This document shows positions 22,104-31,014 of a stretch of DNA of 64,000 bases, one piece after another (position 1 is the stretch's first letter; each line of letters opens with the position of its first letter). A program made the position numbers and the translations under genes. The notes beneath the pieces were generated by a model. That model was not told where the DNA came from. It saw only the letters and a program-made list of their open reading frames with translations, and ran no database searches. The DNA is from Rhodococcus marinonascens NBRC 14363 (lineage in GTDB: Bacteria > Actinomycetota > Actinomycetes > Mycobacteriales > Mycobacteriaceae), in NCBI RefSeq assembly GCF_001894885.1, contig NZ_BCXB01000010.1, positions 102,756-166,755 on the forward strand, read 5' to 3'.

Positions 22104-23439
22104 GTGCTGTTCTCTCGGTTGCCCGGTCCACAGGGCCTGTACGACCCGGATCTGGAAGTCGATTCGTGCGGTGTCGCCATGGTGGCGGACGTACGCGGTC
22201 GCCGCTCGCATTCCATCGTCTCTGACGGACTCCTCGCGCTCGAGAACCTCGAGCACCGCGGTGCGGCAGGCTCGGAACCGAACAGCGGGGACTGCGCCGG
22301 AATCCTCCTCCAACTCCCCACCGAGTTCTGCGGAGATGTCATCGAGTTCGATTTACCTGCTCCTGCGGACGACGGAACCAGCACGTATGCGGCGAGAATT
22401 TGCTTTCTGCCTCGAGGAGCGCAGGCGAGGGCGGTCGCGCAGCAGCGCGTACTGGATCTCGCCGCAGACGAGGGAATGGAGATCCTCGGCTGGCGCGAGA
22501 TTCCCGTCGACCCGGCCGGTGCGGGCGTCGGGGCCGGTGCGCGGGCCTGCGAACCGCACATGATTGACATCCCGCCGGACCTGAAGGACCGGGCTTGCGC
22601 CGAAGAATCGTTGGGTCAGGTGTTCGTCGCTGCGCCCGCGATCGGAGGGATCCCTCCGGGCGGGCTGGTACTCGACCGCCTGGTCTATCCGTTGCGCAAG
22701 CGCGCCGAGCGGATTGCCCCCGAGGTCGAGGCCGACGGAGCCGGCATGTACTTCGCGGTCGAGCCGGACCCTCGTCTACAAGGGAATGCTTACCACATCC
22801 CAACTTTCACAATACTTTCCGGATCTGCGTGACCCGCGGATCGCGAGCGTGCACAGCAGGTTCTCGACCAATACGTTTCCCTCTTCGCCGCTCGCGCACC
22901 CGTTTCGTTTCGTCGCGCACAACGGTGAGATCAACACAGTTCGCGGCAATCGGAACCGCATGCGGGCGCGGGAGGCATTGTTGTCGAGTTCGGTGATTCC
23001 GGGCGACCTGCGGCCTTTGTACCCCATCTGTACTCCGGAGGCTTCGGATTCGGCGTCGTTCGACGAGGTGCTCGGGTTGCTGCACCTCGCCGGGCGCAGC
23101 GTGCCGCACGTCGTGATGATGATGCCGGAGGCGTGGGAGAACGACACGACGATGTGTCCCGGGCGGCGGACGTTCTACCGGTTCCACCTCTCGTTCATGG
23201 AGGCGTGGGACGGACCGCCCTCTCGCACGTCCAGCACAGGCATGAGTCCGTTGTGCGACGCCAGATGGTGTTCGGATCGGGATGCGTCGCTTGTGATGTG
23301 GGCGATTACGGAGGGCCTGTCCGCCGCGCACGCGGTCGATGTCTACCTCACCGGCGCTTCGGACCTCCCGTCACCGGTGCATCCGACGGCGGTCCGCTTG
23401 CAGTTCTCTGAAATGGAGAAGGTCGCGTGGGACGACTAG
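22104..23439 (+). pseudogene. gltB: gltBD relic: gltB N-terminus joined to gltD C-terminus
   Basis: The reading frame from GTG 22104 (with upstream GGAGGA) encodes the glutaminase domain of glutamate synthase: FSRLPGPQGLYDP, then DSCGVAM with the nucleophile Cys22, and LENLEHRGAAGSEPNSGD. Around 22755-22762 a small deletion shifts the frame. Homology then continues in another frame: [60 protein letters not shown] and MEAWDGP. After about 23215 the similarity switches to the end of the small subunit Glt[20 protein letters not shown] and [12 protein letters not shown]. About 5 kb of the normal gltBD operon is therefore missing. The product cannot work as glutamate synthase. Confidence 0.82.
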
Positions 23440-23449
23440 GCTCGAGGCC

Positions 23450-24868
23450 GTGAACCGACGCACGAAGATCGTATGCACTCTTGGACCTGCCACCGCAACC
23501 GCTGACCGTATTCGCGAACTGGTCGAAAGCGGTATGGACGTGGCCCGGCTGAACTTCAGCCACGGAGATCACTCCGACCACGAGGAGAATTACAGGCACG
23601 TTCGCGCAGCCTCGGATGAGACGGGGAAGGCGGTGGGTATCCTCGCGGACCTGCAGGGGCCGAAGATCCGGCTCGGCCGGTTCGCGGAGGACCGCACCAT
23701 GTGGGCCACAGGCGAGGTCGTGCGCATCACCGTCGAAGATTGCGTGGGAACTCACGACCGGGTGTCGACCACCTACAAGCAGTTATCCGAGGACGCCAAG
23801 GCGGGTGATCGGCTTCTCGTCGACGACGGCAAGGTTGGTCTCGTCGTCACCGACGTCGAAGGCAACGACGTCATCTGCCGGGTCACCGAGGGCGGTCCGG
23901 TCAGCAACAACAAGGGTTTGTCTCTGCCGGGGATGAGCGTGTCGGTCCCGGCGCTGTCGGAGAAGGACATCGCGGACCTCGAATTCGCGCTCGGGCTCGG
24001 CGTCGACTTCATCGCTCTGTCGTTCGTGCGTTCACCGGCCGACATCGAACTGGTTCACGCCATCATGGATCGGGTCGGTCGCCGCCTCCCGGTCATCGCG
24101 AAGCTCGAGAAGCCCGAGGCGATCGACAACCTCGAGGCAATCGTCCTTGCGTTCGACGCAGTGATGGTCGCCCGCGGCGACCTGGGTGTCGAACTGCCGC
24201 TCGAGCAAGTGCCGTTGGTGCAGAAGCGGGCCATCCAGATCGCCCGCGAGAACGCGAAGCCGGTGATCGTCGCGACGCAGATGCTCGAGTCGATGATCGA
24301 GAACTCCCGGCCGACCAGGGCCGAGGCGTCCGACGTGGCGAACGCCGTTCTCGACGGTGCCGATGCCGTGATGTTGTCGGGTGAGACGTCAGTCGGCAAG
24401 TATGTGATGGAGACCGTGCAGACGATGGCCCGGATCGTGGAGGCAGTGGAGGGCGAGTCGACTCGTGTGCCGCCGTTGACGCACGTTCCGCGGACCAAGC
24501 GCGGCGTGATCTCCTATGCAGCCCGGGACATCGGCGAGCGCCTGGACGCGAAGGCGTTGGTCGCGTTCACCCAGTCGGGCGACACGGTGCGGCGTCTTGC
24601 GCGTCTGCATACCCCGCTGCCGTTGCTGGCGTTCACCCCGTTGTCCGAGGTGCGGAGTCAGTTGTCGCTGACGTGGGGAACGGAGACTTTCCTTGTGGAC
24701 GCGGTCGACGAAACGGACGCCATGGTGCGTCAGGTCGACAGCGCGCTGCTGGGTCTCGGGCGGTGTAAGAAGGGCGAGTTGGTGATAATCGTCGCCGGAT
24801 CGCCGCCCGGCACCGTAGGCTCTACCAACTTGATCCATGTCCACAAAATCGGCGAAGAGGACCACTAG
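23450..24868 (+). CDS. pyk: Pyruvate kinase
   Basis: It converts PEP and ADP to pyruvate and ATP, the last step of glycolysis. The 472-aa protein starts VNRRTKIVCTLGPATATADR and has NFSHGDH, the catalytic LPVIAKLEKPEAIDN region, VMVARGDLGVELP and ATQMLESMIENSRPTRAE. The C-terminal allosteric domain is complete. The GTG lies 10 bp after the gltD relic. The next gene starts directly after its stop, so pyk and tesB are probably one unit. Confidence 0.95.
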   Translation: MNRRTKIVCTLGPATATADRIRELVESGMDVARLNFSHGDHSDHEENYRHVRAASDETGKAVGILADLQGPKIRLGRFAEDRTMWATGEVVRITVEDCVGTHDRVSTTYKQLSEDAKAGDRLLVDDGKVGLVVTDVEGNDVICRVTEGGPVSNNKGLSLPGMSVSVPALSEKDIADLEFALGLGVDFIALSFVRSPADIELVHAIMDRVGRRLPVIAKLEKPEAIDNLEAIVLAFDAVMVARGDLGVELPLEQVPLVQKRAIQIARENAKPVIVATQMLESMIENSRPTRAEASDVANAVLDGADAVMLSGETSVGKYVMETVQTMARIVEAVEGESTRVPPLTHVPRTKRGVISYAARDIGERLDAKALVAFTQSGDTVRRLARLHTPLPLLAFTPLSEVRSQLSLTWGTETFLVDAVDETDAMVRQVDSALLGLGRCKKGELVIIVAGSPPGTVGSTNLIHVHKIGEEDH

Positions 24869-25789
24869 GTGAGCGAAGTCGCGGCGAAGACCGATCTCCA
24901 GACGCTTCTCGATCTTCTCGACCTCGAGGAGATCGGGGAGGACACCTACAGAGGTCGGCACCCCGCGCAGGTGGGTAGCAGGACATTCGGAGGTCAATTG
25001 ATCTCCCAGGCACTTGTCGCCGCCGGCCGCACCGTGGTCGGTGAGCGCGCCGTGCATGCCGTCAACGCCCACTTCATCCGTGGCGGCGACGTCAAGGAAC
25101 CCATCGAGTACCGGGTGGAGCGGCACCGTGACGGCCGGGCATTCGCGAACCGCCAGGTCACCGCGCTACAGGATGGTCAAGAGCTGTTCGTCATGCTCGC
25201 GGCGTTCCAGGATTGGGGGAAGGGACTCGAGCACGCGGTCACGGTGCCCGACGTCCCGTTTCCGGACAGCCTGCCGCCGCTGGGCGACCACCTGCTGGGC
25301 TACGAGGACCGACTGAAGATGTTTGTCGACGCCCTCAAGCCGATCGACATGCGGTACGCGAACGACCCGTCCTGGATCATGAAGGGCACGGGGGAGAAGC
25401 TCACGCACAATCGAGTCTGGATGAAGTCGGACGGGGATCTTCCCGACGATCCCTTGATTCATGTCGCAGTCATGGGCTACTCGTCGGACACGACGGTTCT
25501 CGATTCCATCATTACCACCCACGGATTGTCGTGGGGACTGGACCGGATCGTCGCGGCTACCGTAAACCATTCCATCTGGTTCCACCGGCCGTTCCGTTTC
25601 GATGAGTGGATGCTCTACGCCACCGAGTCGCCGGTCGCGGCCGGTTCCCGTGGGCTCGCCACTGGCCGATTCTTCTCACTCGAAGGCCAGTTGCTCGCTA
25701 CGGTCGTTCAGGAAGGTCTGATACGCCATTTTCCTCGCAGGAATGTCGCTCTGGCCAGTCCTGTGGCAGCGAGCTGCGTCGAACGGTAG
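24869..25789 (+). CDS. tesB: Acyl-CoA thioesterase II TesB
   Basis: TesB hydrolyses medium and long acyl-CoA esters. The 306-aa protein is a double hotdog: the first repeat contains FGGQLISQALVAAGRTV and HAVNAHFIRGGD, and the second contains ATVNHSIWFHRPFRFDEWML and GRFFSLEGQLLATVVQEGLIR. The catalytic Asp/Thr/Gln set of the family falls in the second repeat. The GTG abuts the pyk stop. The pyk-tesB pairing matches Rv1617-Rv1618 of M. tuberculosis as I recall. Confidence 0.93.
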   Translation: MSEVAAKTDLQTLLDLLDLEEIGEDTYRGRHPAQVGSRTFGGQLISQALVAAGRTVVGERAVHAVNAHFIRGGDVKEPIEYRVERHRDGRAFANRQVTALQDGQELFVMLAAFQDWGKGLEHAVTVPDVPFPDSLPPLGDHLLGYEDRLKMFVDALKPIDMRYANDPSWIMKGTGEKLTHNRVWMKSDGDLPDDPLIHVAVMGYSSDTTVLDSIITTHGLSWGLDRIVAATVNHSIWFHRPFRFDEWMLYATESPVAAGSRGLATGRFFSLEGQLLATVVQEGLIRHFPRRNVALASPVAASCVER

Positions 25790-25890
25790 TTCACCCCGCC
25801 GCAGGGGCCGAGGGCAAGGCATCGAGAGATCGAAGCTTTGACCCGACAGCTATTCCTGTGAGCTTCACCACGTGATGGGGGACGTCGCTC

Positions 25891-27678
25891 ATGAACTGGA
25901 ACAACGTGGTCGGGGACAGCTTGATGTGGCTGTTGCAGGCATACATCATGACCGTGGCGGCGTTCGCCGTCGTGGTCATCCTGCTAGCCCGGTACACCAA
26001 GTGGGGAAGACAATTCTGGCGCTTCGCCGCGCCGTATTTCAATCCCAGGCGCAGCCTCAAGCCGCTCGCGATCCTCGCGGTGTTGCTGCTCTCGACGGTG
26101 TTCGCTGTGCGGGTGACGGTGCTGTTCTCGTACTGGTACAACGATTTCTACGATTCGATCCAGAATCTGGACGAGTCGGCGTTCTGGCACTTCCTGGGTG
26201 TCTTCGCGATCCTTGCAACGGTTCACGTCGCGCGCGCGCTGATCGAGTTCCTGATCGGACAAACGCTCGACATCGACTGGCGGACCTGGCTGAACCATCA
26301 TCTCGTGGACGGCTGGCTCGATGGCCGCGCGTACTACCGCGACAGGTTCTTGGATGACGCGATCGACAACCCGGACCAGCGGATTCAGACCGACATCACC
26401 AACTTCGTCACGACCTCGCGAACGCTGTCGATGGGTGCCGTGACGGCGGTGCTGTCGATCGTCTCGTTCACGGGAATCCTGTGGGATCTGTCCGGCCCGA
26501 TGACGGTGTTCGGTGTCGAGATTTCCCGGGCGATGATCTTCCTCGTCTACATCTACGTGCTGGTTACCACGGCGGTGGCGTTCTGGATCGGCCGACCTCT
26601 CATCAAGCTGAACTTCCTCAACGAGAAACTCGGCGCGAACTTCCGCTACGCCCTGATCCGGGTGCGCGAGTACGGCGAGAGCATCGCCTTCTATCGGGGC
26701 GAGAACGTCGAGCGCCGCACCCTGGCCGGCCGGTTCGCGGCGGTCATCCGGAACATGTGGCACATCGTCTTCCGGACGCTGAAGTTCAGCGGATGGAACC
26801 TCACCGTCAACCAGACGGCGGTCATCTTCCCGTTCCTCGTGCAGGGTCCACGACTGTTCACAGGTCAGGTGTCCCTCGGTGACGTCATGCAGACGTCGCA
26901 GGCTTTCGGGCAGGTTCACAACTCGCTGTCGTTCTTCCGTGAGTCGTATGACGATTTCGCCAGTTTCCGCGCCACGCTCATCCGACTCAACGGACTCGCC
27001 AACGACAACCAGCATGCTGCCGAACTGCCCATCCTGAAGACCGGCAAGGGGGGCGACGACCTCGAGATCGCGAAGCTCGACGTCCGCATCCCGTCGGGTG
27101 AGGTGCTCATCGAAGGGCTCGACCTCAGCGTGAAACCCGGCGAGTCGCTGCTGGTGAAAGGGCCTTCGGGCTCGGGCAAGACCACACTGCTCCGCACTCT
27201 TGCGGATCTGTGGCCCTACGCCGACGGCACGGTGTCGCGGCCGACGGGCGAGGCGATCTTCCTCTCCCAGCGCGCATATCTGCCCCTCGGTTCGCTTCGG
27301 ACCGCATTGGCGTACCCGAAGGAACCGACGGCGGCGGATGCCACCGTGCGGGACGCACTGGCGAAGGTGGCCCTGGGCAATCTGGGCGACCGACTCGACG
27401 AGATCGCGGACTGGACCAGCATCCTGTCACCGGGTGAACAGCAGCGACTGTCGTTCGCTCGAGTGTTGATCGCCCGTCCCGCGGTGATTTTCCTCGACGA
27501 GGCGACATCGGCGATCGATGAGGGGCTCGAGCACACGCTCTACACCATGCTCGGGTCCGAACTTCCGAACAGTATCGTGCTGAGCGTCGGTCACCGCAGC
27601 ACACTGAACCAATTCCACTCCCGCGGCGTGGAACTCGAGGGGGAGGGGCGGTGGACGGAGTCGGAATTGGTGGGATGA
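25891..27678 (+). CDS. SbmA/BacA-like ABC transporter (ATPase fused to membrane domain)
   Basis: The 595-aa protein has an N-terminal membrane domain with about six segments of the SbmA/BacA type (YWYNDFYDSIQNLD near residue 84, and the DNPDQRIQTDI motif near residue 163), followed by an ATPase. The Walker A is GPSGSGKTTLL, the signature is LSPGEQQRLSFAR and the Walker B is VIFLDEATSAID. M. tuberculosis Rv1819c has this layout and imports hydrophilic compounds including vitamin B12 and bleomycin. Uptake of similar solutes is therefore likely, but the direction and substrate are not shown by the sequence. It is 101 bp after tesB. Confidence 0.85.
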   Translation: MNWNNVVGDSLMWLLQAYIMTVAAFAVVVILLARYTKWGRQFWRFAAPYFNPRRSLKPLAILAVLLLSTVFAVRVTVLFSYWYNDFYDSIQNLDESAFWHFLGVFAILATVHVARALIEFLIGQTLDIDWRTWLNHHLVDGWLDGRAYYRDRFLDDAIDNPDQRIQTDITNFVTTSRTLSMGAVTAVLSIVSFTGILWDLSGPMTVFGVEISRAMIFLVYIYVLVTTAVAFWIGRPLIKLNFLNEKLGANFRYALIRVREYGESIAFYRGENVERRTLAGRFAAVIRNMWHIVFRTLKFSGWNLTVNQTAVIFPFLVQGPRLFTGQVSLGDVMQTSQAFGQVHNSLSFFRESYDDFASFRATLIRLNGLANDNQHAAELPILKTGKGGDDLEIAKLDVRIPSGEVLIEGLDLSVKPGESLLVKGPSGSGKTTLLRTLADLWPYADGTVSRPTGEAIFLSQRAYLPLGSLRTALAYPKEPTAADATVRDALAKVALGNLGDRLDEIADWTSILSPGEQQRLSFARVLIARPAVIFLDEATSAIDEGLEHTLYTMLGSELPNSIVLSVGHRSTLNQFHSRGVELEGEGRWTESELVG

Positions 27679-27699
27679 CGGATGGATCTGCTCGCGTCG

Positions 27700-28203
27700 T
27701 TACGGCGTCCTGCGATAGGACGAAGCGAGTTCGGCGGCCCGATCCCATGGTGACCAGTCGACTGTGCGCCCGTCGAGTTGGGCCTCTACGACCTCGAGTC
27801 CGGCGTGCCAGCCTGCGGCGTGGGCGTAGGCGGACTCTTCCTCTTCGACGGTGTGGGTGAGGGTCAGCCAGCAACCGCCGCTTCCGTCCGGAACGAGTTC
27901 CCAGTGCAGCGTCTCGGCATCCCAGAGGTATTCGAGTATATGAGCCGGGCGCACTGAGATGACCGTACCGGTGGTGGTCTGGTCTGCGGGCAGGCCGAAT
28001 CGGCGCACCTGCTCAGCGGTCACCCGGAAGACCAGTTCAGCACCAGGAGTGAGATCGAACTCGACGTCGGCGGGGAACCATGCCTTCAGGTACTGCGGAT
28101 CGGTGAGGACACGCCACACCTCCTCCGGCGAGTGCGACAACGATTGCTGGAATCGAAGTGCTACACGCCCGTCGTACGTGAAACTGACGGTGCCTGGATC
28201 CAT
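27700..28203 (-). CDS. SRPBCC/AHSA1-domain protein
   Basis: The 167-aa protein has the START-like helix-grip fold: HSPEEVWRVLTDPQYLKAWFPADVEFD near the N-terminus, and LTHTVEEEESAYAHAAGWHAGLEVVEAQL at the end. Such proteins bind hydrophobic ligands or act as co-chaperone-like domains. Its 3' end faces the ABC gene, 21 bp away. No regulator of the ArsR type, often paired with this family, is next to it. The function is unknown. Confidence 0.8.
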   Translation of the reverse strand: MDPGTVSFTYDGRVALRFQQSLSHSPEEVWRVLTDPQYLKAWFPADVEFDLTPGAELVFRVTAEQVRRFGLPADQTTTGTVISVRPAHILEYLWDAETLHWELVPDGSGGCWLTLTHTVEEEESAYAHAAGWHAGLEVVEAQLDGRTVDWSPWDRAAELASSYRRTP

Positions 28204-28256
28204 TCTGACCTCCGTGCTAGAGGGCGTACCAGTCTTAAGGATGGCTCCTATCGAAT

Positions 28257-28298
28257 GGTTCCTACCAAGGGGTTCCTACCAAGGGGTTCCTACCAAGG
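28257..28298. repeat. 14-bp minisatellite, three exact copies
   Basis: Three identical units GGTTCCTACCAAGG follow each other without spacing in the gap upstream of the SRPBCC gene. A related GGCTCCTAT precedes them at 28243-28251. They lie about 55 bp from the start codon, so they may affect its promoter. Confidence 0.85.
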
Positions 28299-28472
28299 GT
28301 ACTGGCAGGACCACACAGATCCCCAGGATCGGGCTCGAGAAATAACTGCTGCCTGCAGGTTGCTGATTGCACGTCAAGGCGGACCGTCCGACAGGCAACC
28401 GGCCACGGGTGGACCCGGTCTCCGATTCTGCGCTGCAGAAGAGAATTGAACCTCGGGTCAGAGGAGGCATCT

Positions 28473-28540
28473 GAATTGGGAAACCTGGTGAATTGGGAAA
28501 CCTGGTGAATTGGGAAACCCGGTGAATTGGGAAACCCGGG
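28473..28540. repeat. 17-bp minisatellite, four copies
   Basis: Four tandem units GAATTGGGAAACCTGGT run up to 14 bp from the tRNA 3' end. Units three and four carry CC for CT, and the last ends in G. No coding is apparent. The two variants suggest a recent duplication history. Confidence 0.85.
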
Positions 28541-28554
28541 AAAAACTCTGGCAG

Positions 28555-28628
28555 TGCCCTCGGTGAGACTCGAACTCACACTGGACGGGTTTTGAATCCG
28601 TTTCCTCTGCCAATTGGGATACGAGGGC
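28555..28628 (-). tRNA. tRNA-Leu (CAA), short variable loop
   Basis: The minus strand folds as a cloverleaf. A 7-bp acceptor GCCCTCG/CGAGGGC has discriminator A. The D-loop contains AATTGG. The anticodon loop TTCAAAA gives CAA, and the T-arm is GTGAG-TTCGAGT-CTCAC. CCA is not encoded. The anticodon stem has an A-C mismatch next to the loop. The D-stem is weak: three pairs TCC/GGA with an 11-base loop. The variable region is only five bases, whereas bacterial tRNA-Leu is normally class II with a long variable arm. Confidence 0.75.
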
Positions 28629-28737
28629 GGGTCGCGCTGTACCACTGTAGAAGATCGCTGCGGAGAGTCAATCACCGGTACCTTCCTCACGGTCGCTCCC
28701 CGCGTCAACGTCGTCCGAGCAGAGGAGAATGGTCACC

Positions 28738-29355
28738 ATGAATGTTCCACAGCAGCCAGATGCGTCGCCCCCGCCGCGACGGGTCGTGGTGGCTGAAGAC
28801 GAGGCGCTGATCCGGCTCGATCTGGTGGAGATGCTGCAGGAAGAGGGCTACGAGGTGGTCGGTGAGGCGGGGGATGGGCAGGTCGCCGTCGATCTGGCCG
28901 TGGAACTGAAGCCCGACCTGGTTATCATGGACGTAAAGATGCCTCATCGCGACGGGATCGACGCGGCCTCAGAGATCGCCGCGAAACGTATTGCGCCCGT
29001 GGTCATTCTCACAGCATTTAGTCAGCGTAAGCTGGTGGAGCGGGCCAGGGACGCCGGCGCGATGGCATATCTCGTCAAACCGTTCTCCGCTGCCGACCTG
29101 ATCCCGGCGGTCGAGTTGGCGGCCAGCCGGTTCAAGGAAGTCGCCGCGCTCGAGCGTGAGATCTCGGATCTGTCCGAGCGTCTGGAGACGCGCAAGGTCA
29201 TCGAACGCGCCAAGGGTGTGCTGATGGAGAAGCACTCGCTGACCGAGCCCGAGGCGTTCCGCTGGATCCAACGGGCGGCGATGGACCGCCGGTCGACGAT
29301 GAAGGCGGTCGCCCGCGTGGTGCTCGAGACCCTTGGAGGGGAAGCGCCGAGCTGA
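28738..29355 (+). CDS. pdtaR: ANTAR-domain response regulator PdtaR
   Basis: An N-terminal receiver domain has the acidic pair in VVVAEDEALIRLD, phospho-acceptor Asp in LVIMDVKMPHRDG, the Thr in VVILTAFSQ and the Lys in YLVKPFS. A C-terminal ANTAR RNA-binding domain follows (ISDLSERLETRKVIERAKGVLM, AFRWIQRAAMDRRSTM). It would act as an antiterminator on RNA hairpins after phosphorylation by a PdtaS-type kinase. The kinase gene is not here. AGGAG at 28723-28727 is ten bases from ATG 28738, so I prefer it to ATG 28729, which is only one base away. The protein is 205 aa. Confidence 0.93.
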   Translation: MNVPQQPDASPPPRRVVVAEDEALIRLDLVEMLQEEGYEVVGEAGDGQVAVDLAVELKPDLVIMDVKMPHRDGIDAASEIAAKRIAPVVILTAFSQRKLVERARDAGAMAYLVKPFSAADLIPAVELAASRFKEVAALEREISDLSERLETRKVIERAKGVLMEKHSLTEPEAFRWIQRAAMDRRSTMKAVARVVLETLGGEAPS

Positions 29356-29621
29356 CCTCGGGTGCGCTCAGGTCGGAACACCAAGCGGGGGTGGACTCGT
29401 GCGAGTTCTCGTCGGTCGTCGGTCATACAGCGGGCGGGCTCGACGGTGCAGGAAGGGTTCCTCAATATGACGGATGTGTAAATGCTGGGCAATTCAGGTC
29501 ACAGTAAGGTCACGAGCCGGTCTGAAGCGATTGCGAATGCCGTCGGACCGCTACCGTCTGATCCCACGGCGGACGCAGAGTTGGGTGGCGTCCGAATACA
29601 GGTGATCTAAGGAGATTTTGG
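29356..29621. other. 266-bp gap with the promoter region of the liv-type binding protein
   Basis: No ORF is convincing here. AAGGAG at about 29610-29615 is the ribosome-binding site of the next gene. I cannot identify a definite promoter or hairpin. Confidence 0.4.
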
Positions 29622-30953
29622 ATGGCAATACAGACCTTCGTGAGAACGGCCGCGGTTCTCGGCGCGGCGTCTCTCGCGCTCGCGGGCTGCAGTTCGAGTA
29701 GTGGCGACGCCGCCGCGAGCGGAAGCGACAGCTCCGTCCCGGCCACCACGGTTTCAACCGACTGCACGCCCGAAGTGGCGACGGCATCAGGCGCTCCGTC
29801 CACGGCGCCGCTGAAAATCGGCACCCTGCTTCCCAATACGGGCAGCCTGTCATTCCTGGGCCCGCCGATGGTGGCCGGTACCCAGCTAGGTGTCAACGAT
29901 GTCAACGCTGCAGGTGGGGTTCTCGGCCAGCCAGTCGAACTGATCCCCGGCGACTCGGGTGACACCACCACCGATACGGCGAACGCCACCGTCGACAGGG
30001 AGCTCGCCTCGGGCACGCAGGTGATCATCGGTGCGGCGTCGTCGTCGGTGTCGCTCAAGGTCATCGACAAGGTGACCAGTGCGGGCGTCGTGATGTTCTC
30101 CCCTGCCAACACGTCCGATCAGTTCGTCTGCTACCGGGACAGCGGTCAGTACTTCCGCACCGCCCCCACCGACGTGCTGCAGGCTCAGGCTGTCTCGCAG
30201 CTTATTTCGGATGACGGAGGCCAGCGCGTGTCGATCTTGGCGCTCAACGATCCGTACGGCACCGGGCTCGCCGACAATCTGGTGCAGAATCTCGTGGATG
30301 CCGGTATCCCGGAAGACCAGATTCAGAAGATCATCTACGACCCCAATGCACAGTCGTTCAACTCCGAGGTCGGTCAGGTCAAGGACTTCGCCCCGGACTC
30401 CGTCGCCGTAATCGGATTCGAGGAGTCGGCCAAGATCATCAGCCGCATGCACGGAGTGGGCATCGGGCCGTCCGACGGCATGAAGGTCTACGGCGTGGAC
30501 GGCAACATGGGTAACGCGCTCGGCGAGTCGGTGGCAACACCACTGCTGGAGGGAATGAAGGGCACTGCACCCATGACCTTCCTCGGTCAGTCGTTCCAGG
30601 ATCGCATCATGACCGTCGACCCGAACCTGATCGACTTCAACTATGCCGCCGAATCCTACGACGCCGTAATCGTTTCCGCGCTCGCCGCGGAAGCGGCGAA
30701 GTCGACGGCCGGTACTGACATCGCTGCGAACATCAACGCCGTCACCTTGGGTGGCACCCCCTGCACATCGTACGAGGAGTGCCTCCCGTTGGTGCAGGAC
30801 GGTCAGGACATCGACTATGACGGCATCACCGGCAAGCTCGACTTCAGTGCCGCCGGAGAGCCGTCCATCGGTTCGTACGCCAAGCTGCAGTTCGGCGCGG
30901 ACAACACCTTGGCGACGCCGACGCAGGACGACTTCATCGTAGTCGGCGGTTAA
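29622..30953 (+). CDS. Branched-chain amino-acid type ABC substrate-binding lipoprotein
   Basis: The 443-aa protein has a lipoprotein signal peptide with lipobox LALAGC (Cys23) and a Ser/Gly/Ala linker. The periplasmic-binding fold type I (LivJ-like) follows: LKIGTLLPNTGSLSFLGPPMVAGTQLGVNDVNAAGG, then QVIIGAASSSVSLKVID. It should deliver amino acids or amide-like solutes to the LivHM-GF system encoded convergently right after it. The ligand is unknown. Confidence 0.9.
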   Translation: MAIQTFVRTAAVLGAASLALAGCSSSSGDAAASGSDSSVPATTVSTDCTPEVATASGAPSTAPLKIGTLLPNTGSLSFLGPPMVAGTQLGVNDVNAAGGVLGQPVELIPGDSGDTTTDTANATVDRELASGTQVIIGAASSSVSLKVIDKVTSAGVVMFSPANTSDQFVCYRDSGQYFRTAPTDVLQAQAVSQLISDDGGQRVSILALNDPYGTGLADNLVQNLVDAGIPEDQIQKIIYDPNAQSFNSEVGQVKDFAPDSVAVIGFEESAKIISRMHGVGIGPSDGMKVYGVDGNMGNALGESVATPLLEGMKGTAPMTFLGQSFQDRIMTVDPNLIDFNYAAESYDAVIVSALAAEAAKSTAGTDIAANINAVTLGGTPCTSYEECLPLVQDGQDIDYDGITGKLDFSAAGEPSIGSYAKLQFGADNTLATPTQDDFIVVGG

Positions 30954-30969
30954 TCTCCACCTCTCGACA

Positions 30970-31004
30970 TGACTGAGGGCCAGGGAATCCCTGGCCCTCG
31001 GTCA
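30970..31004. terminator. Bidirectional terminator between binding protein and livF
   Basis: TGACTGAGGGCCAGGG pairs with CCCTGGCCCTCGGTCA around AAT, 16 pairs with one T-G. It lies 17 bp after the binding-protein stop and 11 bp from the livF stop on the other strand, so it can end both convergent transcripts. Confidence 0.8.
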
Positions 31005-31014
31005 TATGCAAGGA

